DNA of 64,000 nucleotides from Steinernema hermaphroditum (GCA_030435675.1 CM059624.1:5790769-5854768); one strand, 5' to 3'. Counted from the first letter of the stretch, positions 23,562-35,694 are shown. Made by a program: numbers and translations. The notes: generated by a model from the sequence alone, not told the origin.

Positions 23562-24021
23562 AAACATTTCCGTCAACATATTGACGACGGTGATGCTGGG
23601 GCGCACTGTGGAGTTGTTATTGAGATCGCGCCGTTTACGGTTGGCCCTGTCCTGGTGAGAGACAGAGCAAGTAGGTGAAAAGAGTGGGCAGAGGACATTT
23701 TTGGGGGCAAATCGGCACAAAATTAGTCATAAGACGGCCGAATCGGAAGGCGAAGACAAGTAGAGGTGAACTCAATGATCATATTTACGTGACAAAGAGA
23801 CGCACTAAAGCATGGACAGGAAGCAAAAGGAAAGGTGACCGGTCACTTGGGTGATATTTGTTTTTTTAAACGGCCCTGCGGCGCCTAAGTTGCGATTATG
23901 TGAAAAGACATGAAGAAATGGTACAGTGAAACAGCATGAAACCCAGAGGAACTGTAGTTAAATAGACAGTCTATTTGTATTCCAGAGGATCGGACTGGTC
24001 GTGCTTAGACAATCAGCCGGC

Positions 24022-24690
24022 CTTTATATGAACACACGGGATCCACATTATGTGGTCTCGCTTGACAAGACTCAGATCTGCAAAGTTAATCGGAGGGTGC
24101 CTCTTTAATGCAGTGCTTCTTATTGTAGAGGTCAGATGGCACCGAAAATACAGTGGTAGTGAAATTTTTTTTTAATGACTCATTGTTTTGTCATCTGCAG
24201 AGTGTTTTGTAGACAGTCTATTCGTAACTCATGTCTTTAAAAGTTCAGACTGGTCGTTCTTACACAATTCGGCAAACGTGAAGACGACCAGTCTTTCTAA
24301 ATCTTTCTAGACGTCTAGAATAAGGCCTCCGGAGACGCTAAGGCGCTGTGTACAACAAGGTTTGCAGTGGATACGATCACCTTCAATAACTTCAAATCAC
24401 AGATCGTCACTTTCAAAACGGTGCGAATCGAATCGTTTTAGACGCCTCCTGTTCAAGGCTTTCAAAGTTACGCGATCTGCGGGAATCCTGCCCAGAGGCA
24501 GAAAGAGATTCAATAACTGATGTTATCAAATATATACGAACACACAGGATCAACCATATGTGATCCCGTTCGACAGGTTAGAGGTTTACTAACGAGGTAA
24601 TGTTACAAATCAGACAGTATCGTATCTTATCTTGTTAGTGTGGTGCTCCCTCTAGAGGTCAGATGGCATCCAAAACACAGTGCCAGTGAA
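24022..24690. repeat. Two diverged direct copies of a ~140-bp sequence
   Basis: 24022-24160 and 24534-24690 share, in order, a TATATrmGAACACACrGGATC block, a TrTGwTCyCGyTyGACA block and AGAGGTCAGATGGCAyC, then a CAGTGs(t/c)AGTGAA end. The first copy is preceded by AGACAGTCTATTTGTA and a related AGACAGTCTATTCGTA occurs near 24212, so a third partial copy is likely. The repeats are non-coding and look like old insertions or local duplications. Confidence 0.6.
24305..24320. repeat. Perfect 16-bp palindrome
   Basis: TTCTAGACGTCTAGAA is its own reverse complement. It lies inside the repeat-rich interval at 24.0-24.7 kb. It may be a binding site, a cruciform-capable site or chance. Confidence 0.6.
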
Positions 24691-26153
24691 GTGTGTCATA
24701 ATTACCCAAAACTTCCATCAGCGATAAGTTTCTAATTGGTGTGAGCTCAACAATTGCGATGCTGGTCAATCAAACGTTGTGAATTGGCAATGGTCAAATT
24801 TAACGAGATTTTCTTAGATCTGGTGTACAAAAATAGTTGCAGTGATAAGATAGACCACAACGTGAAATTTAGCATGGTGCACCAAATAAAAAGAATAGTC
24901 ATTTCAAGTGCTGAATGCAGCAATTCTTCATAGGATAACACAAAATCTCAATTTGAAGCTCCCTTCTCCTTCTTTCAGTCGGTTGGCACTCGTGGACGTA
25001 AACGCAAGGGACAAAGTACATATGTGGCTGCCCCGGCGATCGTCCAAGAAGCAAAACAAACGTGCTAATAACAATAACAACTGAGTCAATACGGTTTCAG
25101 TGACCATCTTACACGGAAGTGATCGACTATCCAACTCTTATGTATAGCAATTATCATGATTTTGTGACAGCGTTAACTTTTTTTGTGAAAGTGTAGTGGT
25201 CTTCTACTCAAAGTGGTCCCTTTCGAATGTGGTATTGTATGATAATACGAATAGTATCGAACTGTCTGGTCCGATTGCCTATGTGGTGATAAGGCCTCTG
25301 GAGCCAGGACAACGGAACAAGCAGATATCGCATTGATCTCAGTGATCGTCTCCAGTCATTACGGAATTCGCATGACGACAGACCATCTACATCTACGTAA
25401 AGACACATCTAGTACCCAACAATTGATCGCCAAGACGACCCTTTTTCTTCGACTTCCTATCAAGGATCCCGATACCTTTGCCGTGGTCACGTCGTCAGCT
25501 ACGCTATCAGTCAGCCATTAGCCTCCTTACCCACTGTGGTTATCATCCACGTTTAGGTAAAAGGCGTTAAAAATATTTGTGTGGTGCAATGGCGCGCAAA
25601 CCAAACAAAAGGTGAACAGGTGGCGATTTGTGATGTTTCGTTTCGATTGTGTAGTCGAAAATGACGCGAGATCGCATGTTTTCTAGCGAGCAATCACCGG
25701 TGACGACGTTTTCGGCACATTGACCCTTTTCTTCCTGGATATCGGCACTCTCAAAAGGTGCTAATGTTCGCTAATGGCTTATCACCTTTTTCACAGTTTG
25801 GCTACCAACGATGGACATATTTGTTAACTGCAGTCTATTTGGATCTTCATTTTTGTAAATACAGCACATAATAATGTTCTTTCTCAAATAATATGGAGCC
25901 TCATAATTCTGCAACCTGTTTCACAATCATCATCCAATCCTTAAGAGAATCCCCTATAGAGATCATGCTCTAAACGTGACACCAATGTGGTCTTGAAGTT
26001 TCCGCTTCCCTTCCCTAAGTTCTTATCATGCGTTCGTCAGCGCTTCGTTGATGCACCAGTCACTGCAAGGTTGTTCTTTCCGAGAAGACCTTCGGATCCG
26101 CACCCCGCCGCTGTTTACCGCTCCGAAGGAGGCGAAGGTTCTCGCGCCGCTAT

Positions 26154-26160
26154 CTTATCA
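26154..26160 (+). promoter_or_regulatory. GATA site upstream of TTR gene 3
   Basis: CTTATCA (TGATAAG on the other strand), 79 bp before the ATG at 26239. A second GATA core, CCGATAAATAT, follows at about 26193 and may double as a TATA-like element. Confidence 0.45.
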
Positions 26161-26238
26161 CCTCCACCCTCCCCTCTGGGTTTGCCTATGGGCCGATAAA
26201 TATCTCGACAGACATCTCGGCACACAGTCGCTTTTCGA

Positions 26239-26761
26239 ATGAAGTCCGTCCTCGTCGTCACGCTGCTTCTCGGCCTTCTCGGCCTCTCCACGGCCATGCG
26301 CCAACAGTCCTATGCCGTCAAGGGAAAACTGCTCTGTGGAACGGCGCCCGCTGGAAACGTCCGCGTGAAGCTGTGGGAGGAGGACTCCGGACCCGATCCG
26401 GACGATATTCTCGACCAGGGCTACACGAAGTCCGACGGAACCTTCGAGCTGAAGGGAGACACCATGGAGACCACCGATATCGATCCCGTGTTCAAAGTGT
26501 ACCACGACTGCGACGATGGAATCAAGGTATATTCTGGCTTTTGGCACTCCGTCTCAGTCTCTTCTTCAGCCTGGCTCCCGCAAGGTGAAGTTCCACCTCC
26601 CCAAATCGTACATCACGTCCGGAAAAGTGCCCAAGAAGACCTTTGACATCGGAGTGCTCAACCTGGAGACGATCTTCCACTCAGAGGAGCGCGAGCTCAT
26701 CGTCAGCAAGAAGAGGCGCCACATTTTCGAGGACTGGGCCCTCGTCGCATACTACTTCTGA
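26239..26761 (+). CDS. Transthyretin-like family secreted protein (TTR gene 3)
   Basis: Two exons (26239-26526 and 26570-26761; intron 43 nt) give 159 residues. A signal peptide (MKSVLVVTLLLGLLGLSTA) precedes MRQQSYAVKGKLLCGTAP, VRVKLWEEDSGPDPDDILDQ, GTFELKGDTMETTDIDPVF and VYHDCDDGIK. After the intron come PGSRKVKFHLPKSYITSG, KVPKKTFDIGVLNLETIF and SEERELIVSKKRR, with a short aromatic tail ending ALVAYYF. It is the best match to the canonical nematode family layout in this window and is closest to TTR gene 2, with which it shares the intron position. Exon codons are strongly C/G-ending. Alternative frames across it are shadows. Confidence 0.93.
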
Positions 26762-27308
26762 TCCATCCATATTCACGAGTTGTTGTGTATGTTATGTATA
26801 AAGTCTGCCTGTACAGTATGGCTCTGCGTAGTGCAGACAGAGGCGCCGTCGTTATCGCGAAAAAACACACGTCCGAGCAAAGGTCGGCCGTTATCGGACG
26901 AGTAGGCCGCCGTAAACGGGTAAGCACCCGTCTTTGTGACGTCTCTATGAAGAACACACAAACTTACATGTCCATCACGTTTTATGATGGGGCAACGTTT
27001 TTTGTTTCGTCAGCAAAGGACAGGCTGTCAAGTAAAGGTGCCAAGGTACAGCAGAGATCTTGATCAGAAACGTGGCCGACAGCAACTTAAGCATCGTGGT
27101 TTGTGCGTATTTTGTGACGCCAGGTCTATTTTTATGACTTCCGAGTGAAAGAAGCTTGTAAAAAGATGAAAGGTTGCTTGCTCTTTGTGGGTGTGACTAA
27201 TTGGACTGGAAGAGAGTCGGGAAATATTTGCTTCTTGTTGAGGAAGCAGTGCAATGTAAATGCAGTAAATAATAGTGCACAACGAAAAATCGAGCAATTA
27301 TCTATAGA

Positions 27309-27380
27309 TAGGGGTGGGAATCAAACATGCAACCCTAGGAAGTGTCAAGTACCGACTGAGCTGATATACTGTACTCCGAA
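27309..27380 (-). pseudogene. tRNA-like fossil
   Basis: On the minus strand a tRNA-like order is visible: ATCAGCTCAGTCGGTA (D-arm-like), then a CTTCCTA loop-like segment, then TTTGATTCCCACCCCTATC (T-loop and acceptor-like). Stem pairing is poor in all arms, so it is probably a decayed tRNA or SINE head. Confidence 0.3.
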
Positions 27381-27493
27381 ACTTCGACTGTAGAGGTGTC
27401 TTTATGAGAAACTATCCGGCTCCGACTTTCTGCATTTAGCCGACAGAGAACGTTACCAAAGATATAATGCACCGTTGACGGGTTGACGCCAAA

Positions 27494-28303
27494 TCACACA
27501 AAGTCGCAAACTCGGTCCTCGTTCGGGAACGGCTGCTTCACGTTGATGTTGCCAAAGTTGTACCACTCCTTTACTTTTCCGTGGTGGATGTACTTTTTGG
27601 GCACTTCAAGGACGACCTTACGTTGACAAGGCTGAAATGGTGAATCAGTAGAATGATTGATGAACCGCTTAGAAGGAAGGTTAGCCTTATTAGTCGCTTC
27701 CTATATACGCATTTCGATGGGAAACCTGTATTGCACGTCGTTTACGTTTAGGTAGATCTGTTAATAAATGTGGAAGCCAAGAGTAAAGATTATCCATTAC
27801 CCAAAAAGAGACTTCTTTTTTTGATTTCTTTCTGCATGATTACCTAAATTTCAGGAAGATCTCCAAGCTTTTTGAGAAAGATCTCCAATCTCCAAGCGTC
27901 TACTCTTTGTGGACTACCATTTCATCAAGTAGTCACTTTATGTTTGTCTCCCTACCCGGATGCCATCATCGCAGTCGTGGTAGATCCTGAGTTCGGGTTC
28001 GATATCGCTCAACTCGCGCGTCGTTCCATCCAAAACGAACTCTCCGTTCGCGTCTGTGTATTTCTCGTCCAGCATATCATCGCTGTCTCCAGGATCTGAA
28101 CTTCTCACGTTTACCGTAACCGTCGCTTCACACTCACTTCGGTCCACGTCGAAGATCTTAACCTTTGTGTTTTTGAGCGGCTTGTCTCCGCACATCAGTC
28201 GGCCCTTCACGGCGACTCCCTGTTTACGAAAGGCGAAGACGCCACCGTCTAGGCCGAGGACGACAAACAGCACGAAGACGGTGCCGATAACTCGCGCACT
28301 CAT
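27494..28303 (-). CDS. Diverged transthyretin-like secreted protein (TTR gene 4)
   Basis: Three exons (28303-28138, 28095-27956, 27631-27494) give 147 residues. Signal peptide MSARVIGTVFVLFVVLGL is followed by RKQGVAVKGRLMCGDKP, VKIFDVDR, DDMLDEKYTDANGEFVLDG, TRELSDIEPELRIYHDCDDGI. After a 324-nt intron the end is PCQRKVVLEVPKKYIHHG and NEDRVCDFV. Family-specific Cys and the YHDCDDGI block are intact, but LWEED has become IFDVD and the basic RELIVSKKRR tail is missing. Intron 1 is 42 nt (28096-28137), sits at the same place as the 37-nt intron of TTR gene 1, and has no in-frame stop, so an unspliced form would add 14 residues. TTTCAG directly precedes the ATG, a likely trans-splice acceptor. 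Confidence 0.88.
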
Positions 28304-28821
28304 CTGAAACGCGTAAACAGCGCAGATACACGGCTCTTTCGGGGAACGGTCACAAAACGCGAAACGAGAACAGCTGCAGGTCGAGGGGATATCGATCCCG
28401 TCGGCGAGGGAATCGAAGTGGCGAAGCGATCGCTTGTCGGGGCACATGATCGACGGCTGGTTTCAAGGTTGTTTGCTTAATGAATTGCGGGAAGACGAGA
28501 GGAACGGATTTTGAAGATGTGCAGCGAGAGTTGTACTTTGAGGTCACAAACCGTGCAGATAGTTGATCGATGTTACGCTCTGGCAGATGCTCTGATTCTG
28601 TTCTTATACATCGGTTATGAAGGAAATGGAACACATGTTTCCCACAGAACAAGTGCATAAATTCAATGCATATGGAAGCGGAGATAAATCATCACAGAGA
28701 AATTGCGTTTTCCATATGCCAAATATGGATATGGTTATCATAATGGGCGGCGAAGAAACAGAAATGCGACAGGATTAGTAGAAATAAACATATAGAATTT
28801 TTGACGATGACTAAAAACGAT

Positions 28822-28893
28822 TAGCAGCGATTGGTTTCGATCCACCGACCTCTGGGTTATGGGCCCAGCACGCTTCCACTGCGCCACGCTGCT
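28822..28893 (-). tRNA. Initiator tRNA-Met (CAT), copy 1
   Basis: Mature 72-nt cloverleaf with acceptor AGCAGCG/CGCTGCT and discriminator A. The anticodon loop CCCATAA sits in a CTGGG/CCCAG stem, and the T-loop is ATCGAAA instead of TTCGAAA. The A1 start and A54 loop are typical of eukaryotic initiator tRNA. In the T stem position 64 is A opposite G50, a mismatch that the second copy (62050) does not have. A TTTTT terminator follows on the minus strand. Confidence 0.9.
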
Positions 28894-29061
28894 GCTGGTG
28901 CTTTGCAGCCGCATCGTCGATTTACCAGTATCGTCCCCTTTCAGTTTGAGGGTTGATAAGAATATTGAGTTGAACTGTGCTCATGGGGTAAATTGATGCA
29001 TAGGAAAGACGAAGATCATACCGTAGTCTGTTTTCTCATCTGGCCTTGGCATGAAAATTAG

Positions 29062-29228
29062 CCGAACCACATCTCGCCAAGAAGACCGCCAGCACCGCCC
29101 CACCAGCGCCTCGCAAGATGAAGATCCGATTCAAACCTGTGCACAGGGGCCTTCAACTCGGACGTCGTGCTCTGCACCGAAGAAGGAAGAGCAGCAATGA
29201 AGACGGTCTTCTTCGTTGTGCATTATGA
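29062..29228 (+). CDS. Possible small terminal exon, unrecognised
   Basis: After AAATTAG an open frame runs EPHLAKKTASTAPPAPRKMK, then IRFKPVHRGLQLGRRALHRR and ends GLLRCAL before TGA. Local GC content and the Ala/Lys/Arg-rich content stand out from the flanks. No partner exon with matching phase was found, so it may be a relic. Confidence 0.2.
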
Positions 29229-30256
29229 GATGTATTACATGATGAAAGCCATAGATTCAAGAGTAAATGAGATGAAGTGAATCTAATTTTGTTTACACAA
29301 AATTTGAATGAGGTTTATTCGATCGTTGTTCTTCTCAGTAGACGATTTAATCTGACCTTCCAGTTCTGCTCACTAATTTACATAGTTCTGTTGATTACCT
29401 GTATGTACTTTAATTTGTGAAACAATGGCATTTGTCATGGCTTCCAGGAAATGCCACCAAACAGCTGGTGCCAGAGGACAAGCCGTTAGAAAACCGTCGA
29501 TCATGGTGACCGAATCCGATTTACAATTACGGACACGTGCGCTTGGAGATATTAATGCAGAGGTTCATTGCTTCGGTGAATCGAGTTTTCCGTCAATGTG
29601 TGTGAGTGCACGTATCGCATTCGTTGGAGAAAAAGAAACCACAAAAGAATGAACGCTATTAACGCCGATGCCTTTTTTTGCAAAAGAAAAATCACAAAGA
29701 ACTTTTTAATGAACTCTTATTGCTCTTATCAAAGTAAGAGAGGAAGCGTAGGCGTAGTATTTCAGTGAGACCCAGACAGCTGTTTTAAATAATGAATTGG
29801 CGAATCACACCTGAGCTGTTTTGAGAAATCACAGATCTCCTGGCACACAAAAACTCGTCATGTCGGAAAGCTCTTCCTACGACTAACGGAATTTGAAACG
29901 ATAGTGAAACAGAGTGCAGCTGCTTTGTGTTGCTGAGGCTTCGAAGTGCATTTCATTTGGGACACCAATGAAATCGCTTCAAGACACAGCCACTATCAGC
30001 TCCTTTGCACATTCCTCTATAGCCTTACGACCTGTGACATGTTTACCTGAAGCTTTCATCTAAGCATCTCAAACAGCTATTGTGCTCGTAGTTTCAAACA
30101 TCTGCTCGGCATTGTCGCGACGGCAAAACTAACCCATTATTCACCTAGAGCGACGTGTTTATTAAATGCGATGTGGAGAAGAAAACGAGAACAAGGATCA
30201 AATGGTGGTGGGGCATTGTGGATGCGTGAGAGATCTAAGTACACTTGAGGAGTCGG
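29229..30256. other. Intergenic stretch
   Basis: Contains a 75-codon frame at 29425-29652 with a short RALGDIN segment reminiscent of a cyclin-B destruction box, but no cyclin fold. Otherwise nothing is seen. The 3' UTR of the gpa-3-like gene should extend into 30150-30256. Confidence 0.35.
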
Positions 30257-33200
30257 TCAGTACAGGCCGCAGCCCTGCAGGTTTGCCTGGATGATCATGT
30301 CGATGACACTGTCCAGGATCATCTGCACTTGGTTCGTGTCGGTGGCACACGTCTGATGCATGTAGATCGTCTTCTCGGGATTTGCGTTGAGACCCTCGAA
30401 CTTTTTCTCAATGAAGTCGACCTGGTGGTCGTAGTCTTGAGGTCCTGAAGGGAAAATCGTTTATGAGCATATAATTTGGGTTTATCTTAAAGGCAATTAC
30501 ACCTACGGAGATATTTGTATTTTTTGCGGAAGGCCTTCTCGGAATCGGGCAAAAATAGTATTTAAAGTCAATTTGGAGAAACGGAGATCGAAAACATTTG
30601 ACGTAGGCCTCACCTTTGTAGTCGGGAAACGCGATCTTTATCGACGTTTTCTTGATCTTCTCCGTGAAAAGATCCTTCTTGTTCAGGAAAAGAATCATGG
30701 AAGTGTTGATAAACCACCGGCTATTGCAGATCGACTCGAAAAGGCGCATCGATTCGATCATTCGATTCTAGAAGGCGGCACAGATGACCGGAGAGAGGGG
30801 CGGGGAGTCCTACCGTAGTCTCGTCTTCAAAAAGCACCTGGTCATATTCACTAATCGCAGCGATAAAAATAATGGCATTAACGTCTTCGAAACAATGGAT
30901 CCACTTTTTACGTTCCGAACGTTGACCACCCACGTCGAACACTCTGTAAAAAGGAAATGAATTGGTTGAAAAGAGCGAAAGGACATACCGGAAATCGACG
31001 TTTTTCATCTGGAATTTCACTTCCACGATTCCCGTGGTTTTAATTCGACTGAGGAGGATGTCCTGGTCAGTGGGCTTGTAGTCCTTGTCCGCTATCCTGT
31101 CCACGGAATTCAGGAAGCTAGAAAGGGATGTTTGTAGTTTGTGTCGACCATCTTTGCTAATTAGTGGGGTATAACAACATTGAGCAGCATTGAGGGACTA
31201 TTTATAGCTGTGGGAGAGTACGAGCTGGTTAAGTGAGTGCGTGAAATCGATCTCTTAGTCGGTATCAAGGAACTGCAGTAGTCAAGAAACTAAGAACTTT
31301 TTTTGGTTCAACGTTGCCATCAGCAGGCGCTCGAAATAATGAACAAAGTCTCTTTAGGGTCTCTAGCCTCTCTAGCTCGAAAAAGTTACTTATTAGTTCG
31401 CTCACAAGATTCGACCCACTTCTGTTTGGGCGATTCTAGCGCATGGATTGCAGCGCGCATCTTTCGTAAATTGAATCATGTATGACAAACAATAGAAACG
31501 GGCATCGTTTTCATTCTTGTATTTCGGCTTGCGTCAGGTTTGACTCTCCTACGTCTTAGGGCCAGTTCAGAGACAGCGCTCTAACTTCACCCAACCCCAC
31601 CTCCTCCCCATTCAACTATGATGCACTTTAGAGACGGTCTCAAAAATCACATTATTATCCCAGTACACAATCTACAGACATGTGTCTAGACTACATTATC
31701 TTTTATTTTTAATATTGCCTGGTCAGTCACATTTTCCACGTGGTTGCAAATGTCTGTTTTGAATGCACACGTAGGAAAATCGTCTGATGAGGTGTGTCCC
31801 ACGTTTTGACCCAGTTAACCTGGCAAAAGTACTCAAAAACAGATGTCGCTCTTTTCGTGGCGTGACCAAAGCGAGGCTAATTGCAGTGACGTCCACTGGC
31901 GACATTTCGGTTACCCCCGTAAAGGACAGCTGAAAGTGGAGTCGTAAACGAGATCCAGCGTCGTGGCAAAGGACATTTTTTGGTGTTGTCAATGGAATAA
32001 TCCCGTTAAGTATAAATTGCTCGATAGAACTTGTACCAAAGGGCACACCTGGGGAGGGAGGTCACTACAAGTTATGGGGGTTCTTGTCATGTGTGTGGTG
32101 AACACTTACTGAGATGCGGATTCGGACAGCTGGAACTCGTTTCCTCTCACGGCGGCATCCTGCACACCCTTGTCGGTCCAGAGGATCTTGAGAGATTTTG
32201 CCAGTTCAGGCGTGATCGGATCGGATTCCTCGCCCTTTTTGATGACGTCCATTACTACCCGTACGTCGGTCTAAAAAGACGGTGGTGGACCTTTACGAGG
32301 CCGTTGGTCACCTCTCTGGCGGGGTTCTCCAGGCGAATGTTGAGCGCGTTCATGCCGCGAACTATCGTCGCCATCGCCTGGACTGTGTTGTTGAAGATGA
32401 CGCTTCGCTGACCGATCAGTTCGTCGTCGGAAAAGCCGTGGGAGTGGAGGATTCTAGAAGTGGGACATTGAAAAGAGAAGAAAAAGGAGGAAACTAAAGC
32501 TCGTCTAAAAATAAAGTTCATTTGGGAAGTGGTTTCTGAGCTCTTAGAACCAGGAAATCACAGAGAAAAGGGGATCCGAAGATGTATTTGAGGTGCTCTT
32601 TCGTTGCCAATCGACTAGATCTCTGGTCAGTTAGCTTGAATGAGCTTTTGAATTTAAATTTAAAAAGCGCAATGAAGTTAAGAAAAGTAATCGGATATGG
32701 CATGTCCGAAATAGTTACTCCATTGATGCCGAATTGAATTCGAATAAAAATCGATTTACGCCAGGTTTTCAACATAAAAATGACGGTGTTCTAACACGAA
32801 ACTACAAAAATTGCGATTTGTACACTATGTACAACTACGTCTCACAATTATAAAGGGTGCAAACATCGGGGTCCCTCTACCATATGTCCTCAAGTCCAAA
32901 GTGGGGTGTTTTGAACGATAATCAGGTGACTAAGCTTTGACCTTACCGTCCGTCCCACTTAGCGCCTTTCTCGATTTCTCGAACTGCTTCCTAATTGTCA
33001 CCTTTGTGACGCAAGACGAAGATCCTTTTTCGATGGAAATGTGTCTAATTTGAGTAGTTCCGCTTCTGAGAATCTATTGGGATGGAAAAAGTGCAAAAAT
33101 GTTGTGTCTCCTGGACACACAATTTCAAGGGGGCAAAAAAAGCAAAGTTTCTCTTTGCAGAAAAGAAATCGCGTGAAAGAAGGCGTTTAGGAAAGCAACT

Positions 33201-33364
33201 CACCGCATCTGCTTGAGTACCGTACTCTTCCCACACTCTCCGGCGCCCAGAAGCAGCAGTTTGACGATTTTTTGTTGGGCAATGTGGCCCTGGAGCATCT
33301 CCTTGTCGATGGCTTTGCTCTTCGCCTGGCTCTCCTTCTCTTCCGCACTCTGACAGACGCCCAT
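30257..33364 (-). CDS. gpa-3: G-protein alpha subunit, GPA-3-like
   Basis: Seven exons (33364-33204, 32453-32312, 32270-32110, 31117-30989, 30943-30814, 30767-30614, 30444-30257) join to 354 residues. N-terminus [11 protein letters not shown] (Gly2 myristoylation, Cys4 palmitoylation) and IDKEMLQ resemble C. elegans GPA-3 as I recall it. The P-loop is canonical GAGECGKS, switch [11 protein letters not shown], switch [14 protein letters not shown], then NKKD and [10 protein letters not shown], ending LQGCGLY. The central block ([38 protein letters not shown]) is highly conserved. GPA-3 acts in amphid sensory cilia in pheromone, dauer and chemotaxis signalling, so a chemosensory role is likely. 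Exons 2-5 have exactly the lengths of the gpa-1-like gene (142, 161, 129, 130). No residue is out of place. Confidence 0.95.
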
Positions 33365-34837
33365 CCTGGCTCCCGACACGAAAAAGACTCGGTTGACTCT
33401 TTGTTCGTGCTGCACTCCTACGCATTCAGGTTCATAACTCGCGAGGGCGAACTCGGCGCAAAGGGCTGAAACGGAGCTGCTTACAGAACAGCGCTCCCAC
33501 AAGAACGACGCCGCGCCTCTGGGCGCACCCCTGACGGAGTCACGAGCGGCGGCGCAGCGCGCCGGGGGAAAATTCTCTATTGATCGTGGTCGAAGGGGAC
33601 AGCGCGGAAGGTACTTGTGCCTACCTACGGGACACAACGACGTAATAGCACACGAGTGGATACGCGGAATCTGGCGACGTTTTTCTCAGGCGGAGAAAAA
33701 ACATGACCTCACATCAACGAGCATTCATCGCGACATCACGGAGATTCGGCGCGTAAACACTGTGGACAAAGAAGACGTCGCTACATGAAGACTACGATCA
33801 AGAGATGTTCCGGGTAGCCGGGCCTAGGAGCGTCAAACCTGCTCCGAAAATTAATTTTCAGGGAACGGTGCAAACACTGACCGCGATCTATGTTCCAGAA
33901 CAGGTTGTTTTGGCTTAGATGCATAAATAATTGGGAGGCAGGAGTTCAAAACGTGGATGGATTAGGCGAACACGTGAAGTGGCCAATTAGGCGGATACAA
34001 CGGGCGTGAACCGTCTGACAGACGGAGGGCGACTCGAGGACACAAGTGCCGATGGCGGGAAACGTAATTAGGGGGGATTGTATCGACCTCTGACGTCTGT
34101 TTTCAGGTGACACAATGGAATTGAGATTGAAATCCGGAGGAACAAGGCATGTGTGCGTAAAATCTGGATTGCGCACAACAGGCGTGGGGAAATCAAAAGA
34201 AGTTCACGAACACATGTTCTGGTGCAGTAGGACACGTGAAGGGGAACTGATGTCCTTCCTGGAATCAACAAAGTACTTCCTCCCCGGAAACAAAGGATAG
34301 ACGTTGTATACGTTGTAGGAAAACGTTATTATTCGGTAAGGTCACCTGAGGGAGGAGGTCTTTGTTTTCAACGAGGTGTAAGTGAACATTTCAGGTGTTT
34401 TCGTGAAACGCACATCACAACAACAAGACGGAAATGTGTTGTAGAAGCAGTGTGTGGGTGCGAGACAGAGTCCCGAGAATGCACTACACGAGGTGCAGAT
34501 ACCAGGAGTACACACAGGGATAGGAAGCATTATTAAATGGCTACACCATAGAACATTTCACCATTGTGAGTCAATGGGAGTTCCCATGAATGTGACGAGA
34601 CAAATGCCAATTCAGCAACAGCAACTCAAAGAAGGCGTTATGGGAGTATTCTGGAGCGCAATATAGCAGCTGTGAGTTATCCGAAGAGTACATTACCTGT
34701 CGTCGTAATTAAGGGGAGGAGCGTCGCGAAGTGGACCGTGCGTAGCTTTCCAAGAACTTTTAGATGACGTTTGTATTTCAGAGGGACAAACCGTTCTTGG
34801 AGCAGTTTATATAAGTGATCGATTGCTTCTAACGCTG
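33365..34837. other. Gene-free stretch upstream of gpa-3-like gene
   Basis: GC-rich 5' flank up to ~33700 probably carries the promoter. The rest has short frames without motifs. Confidence 0.4.
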
Positions 34838-35205
34838 ATGTTTTGTTAAAAACAGTCATTTTAAAGGTCGACGAAATAAGGTTATTAACCCACGATCAGT
34901 CTTTCTTTGGGAGATCTACACAAACGTTTTGCAAAAAGTCAGATTTAATGCTCTTCGATAATCCTTTCAAACAAAGATGAAAACTGATCCAGAGCTGGAT
35001 CAGTCTAGGTAATATAGATGGGTAAAAATAACACAAAGTCAGTAACGAAATTTCCAAAACGAAAATTGATTGCGGTGATATTTTGTTAAAATAGTCATTT
35101 TAAAGGTCAGTTCGCCTTTGGGAGAACCACGAATATTTCAAGCTATACAATGCGTTTTGCACAAGGTTAGATTTGGGCGCTTCGATAATCCTTTCAAAGC
35201 ATACC
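34838..35205. repeat. Diverged direct repeat pair (~130 bp)
   Basis: 34838-34981 and 35076-35205 share GATrTTTTGTTAAAA, ACTTTTTAAC-like spacer, AGTCATTTTAAAGGTC, a TTTGGGAGAwC block, GTTTTGCA, and CTTCGATAATCCTTTCAAA in the same order. Spacing differs by indels. No coding role seen. Confidence 0.65.
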
Positions 35206-35688
35206 ACTACATTCCACACGCACAATAAAAAGCTCGTTCTACGCCTTTCAAAAAACGTCGAGAATGCAAGAGAAAAACGCAAAAGCTTCCCCTACTGATG
35301 CTTCGAAATGATGCTCCATGGAACTGGACAAAGCAACCCATAGCATACAAATCTGAATGCGTTATATAGCCTAACGAAACGTCTATCCTTCCGCCGTTCT
35401 TCTACCTCAAACACATTTCATTTGCCTAACAAAACATAAAACACGAAAGCTTCTACGTGATATAATACAACTCATGTCCAGTTCATCAATATTCCAGGTA
35501 CAGCTGATCCAAAAAGGTGGATTCAGAGAGAACTCGAGAGTTTCAGCAGTTAAGCACTCTCCAATAGTACTTAAGTAAGTTGTCATCGCAACTCTCTTAT
35601 ATTCTCTGTGTGACGATGCGGATTATTATAAAAGTACGTGCAATTAGTGGACGCCTCCTACACTAAATGTGCACTGTAGGGCAGTCTC

Positions 35689-35694
35689 TATATA
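35689..35694 (+). promoter_or_regulatory. TATA box before a 124-codon frame
   Basis: TATATA, 95 bp upstream of an ATG at 35789. The distance leaves room for a normal leader. It gives modest support to the frame that follows. Confidence 0.3.

Noticed and set aside
29425..29652. Frame with TRALGDIN resembling a cyclin-B destruction box
   Set aside because: A seven-residue match without any cyclin box; RxxL spacing is off by one. Chance is likely.
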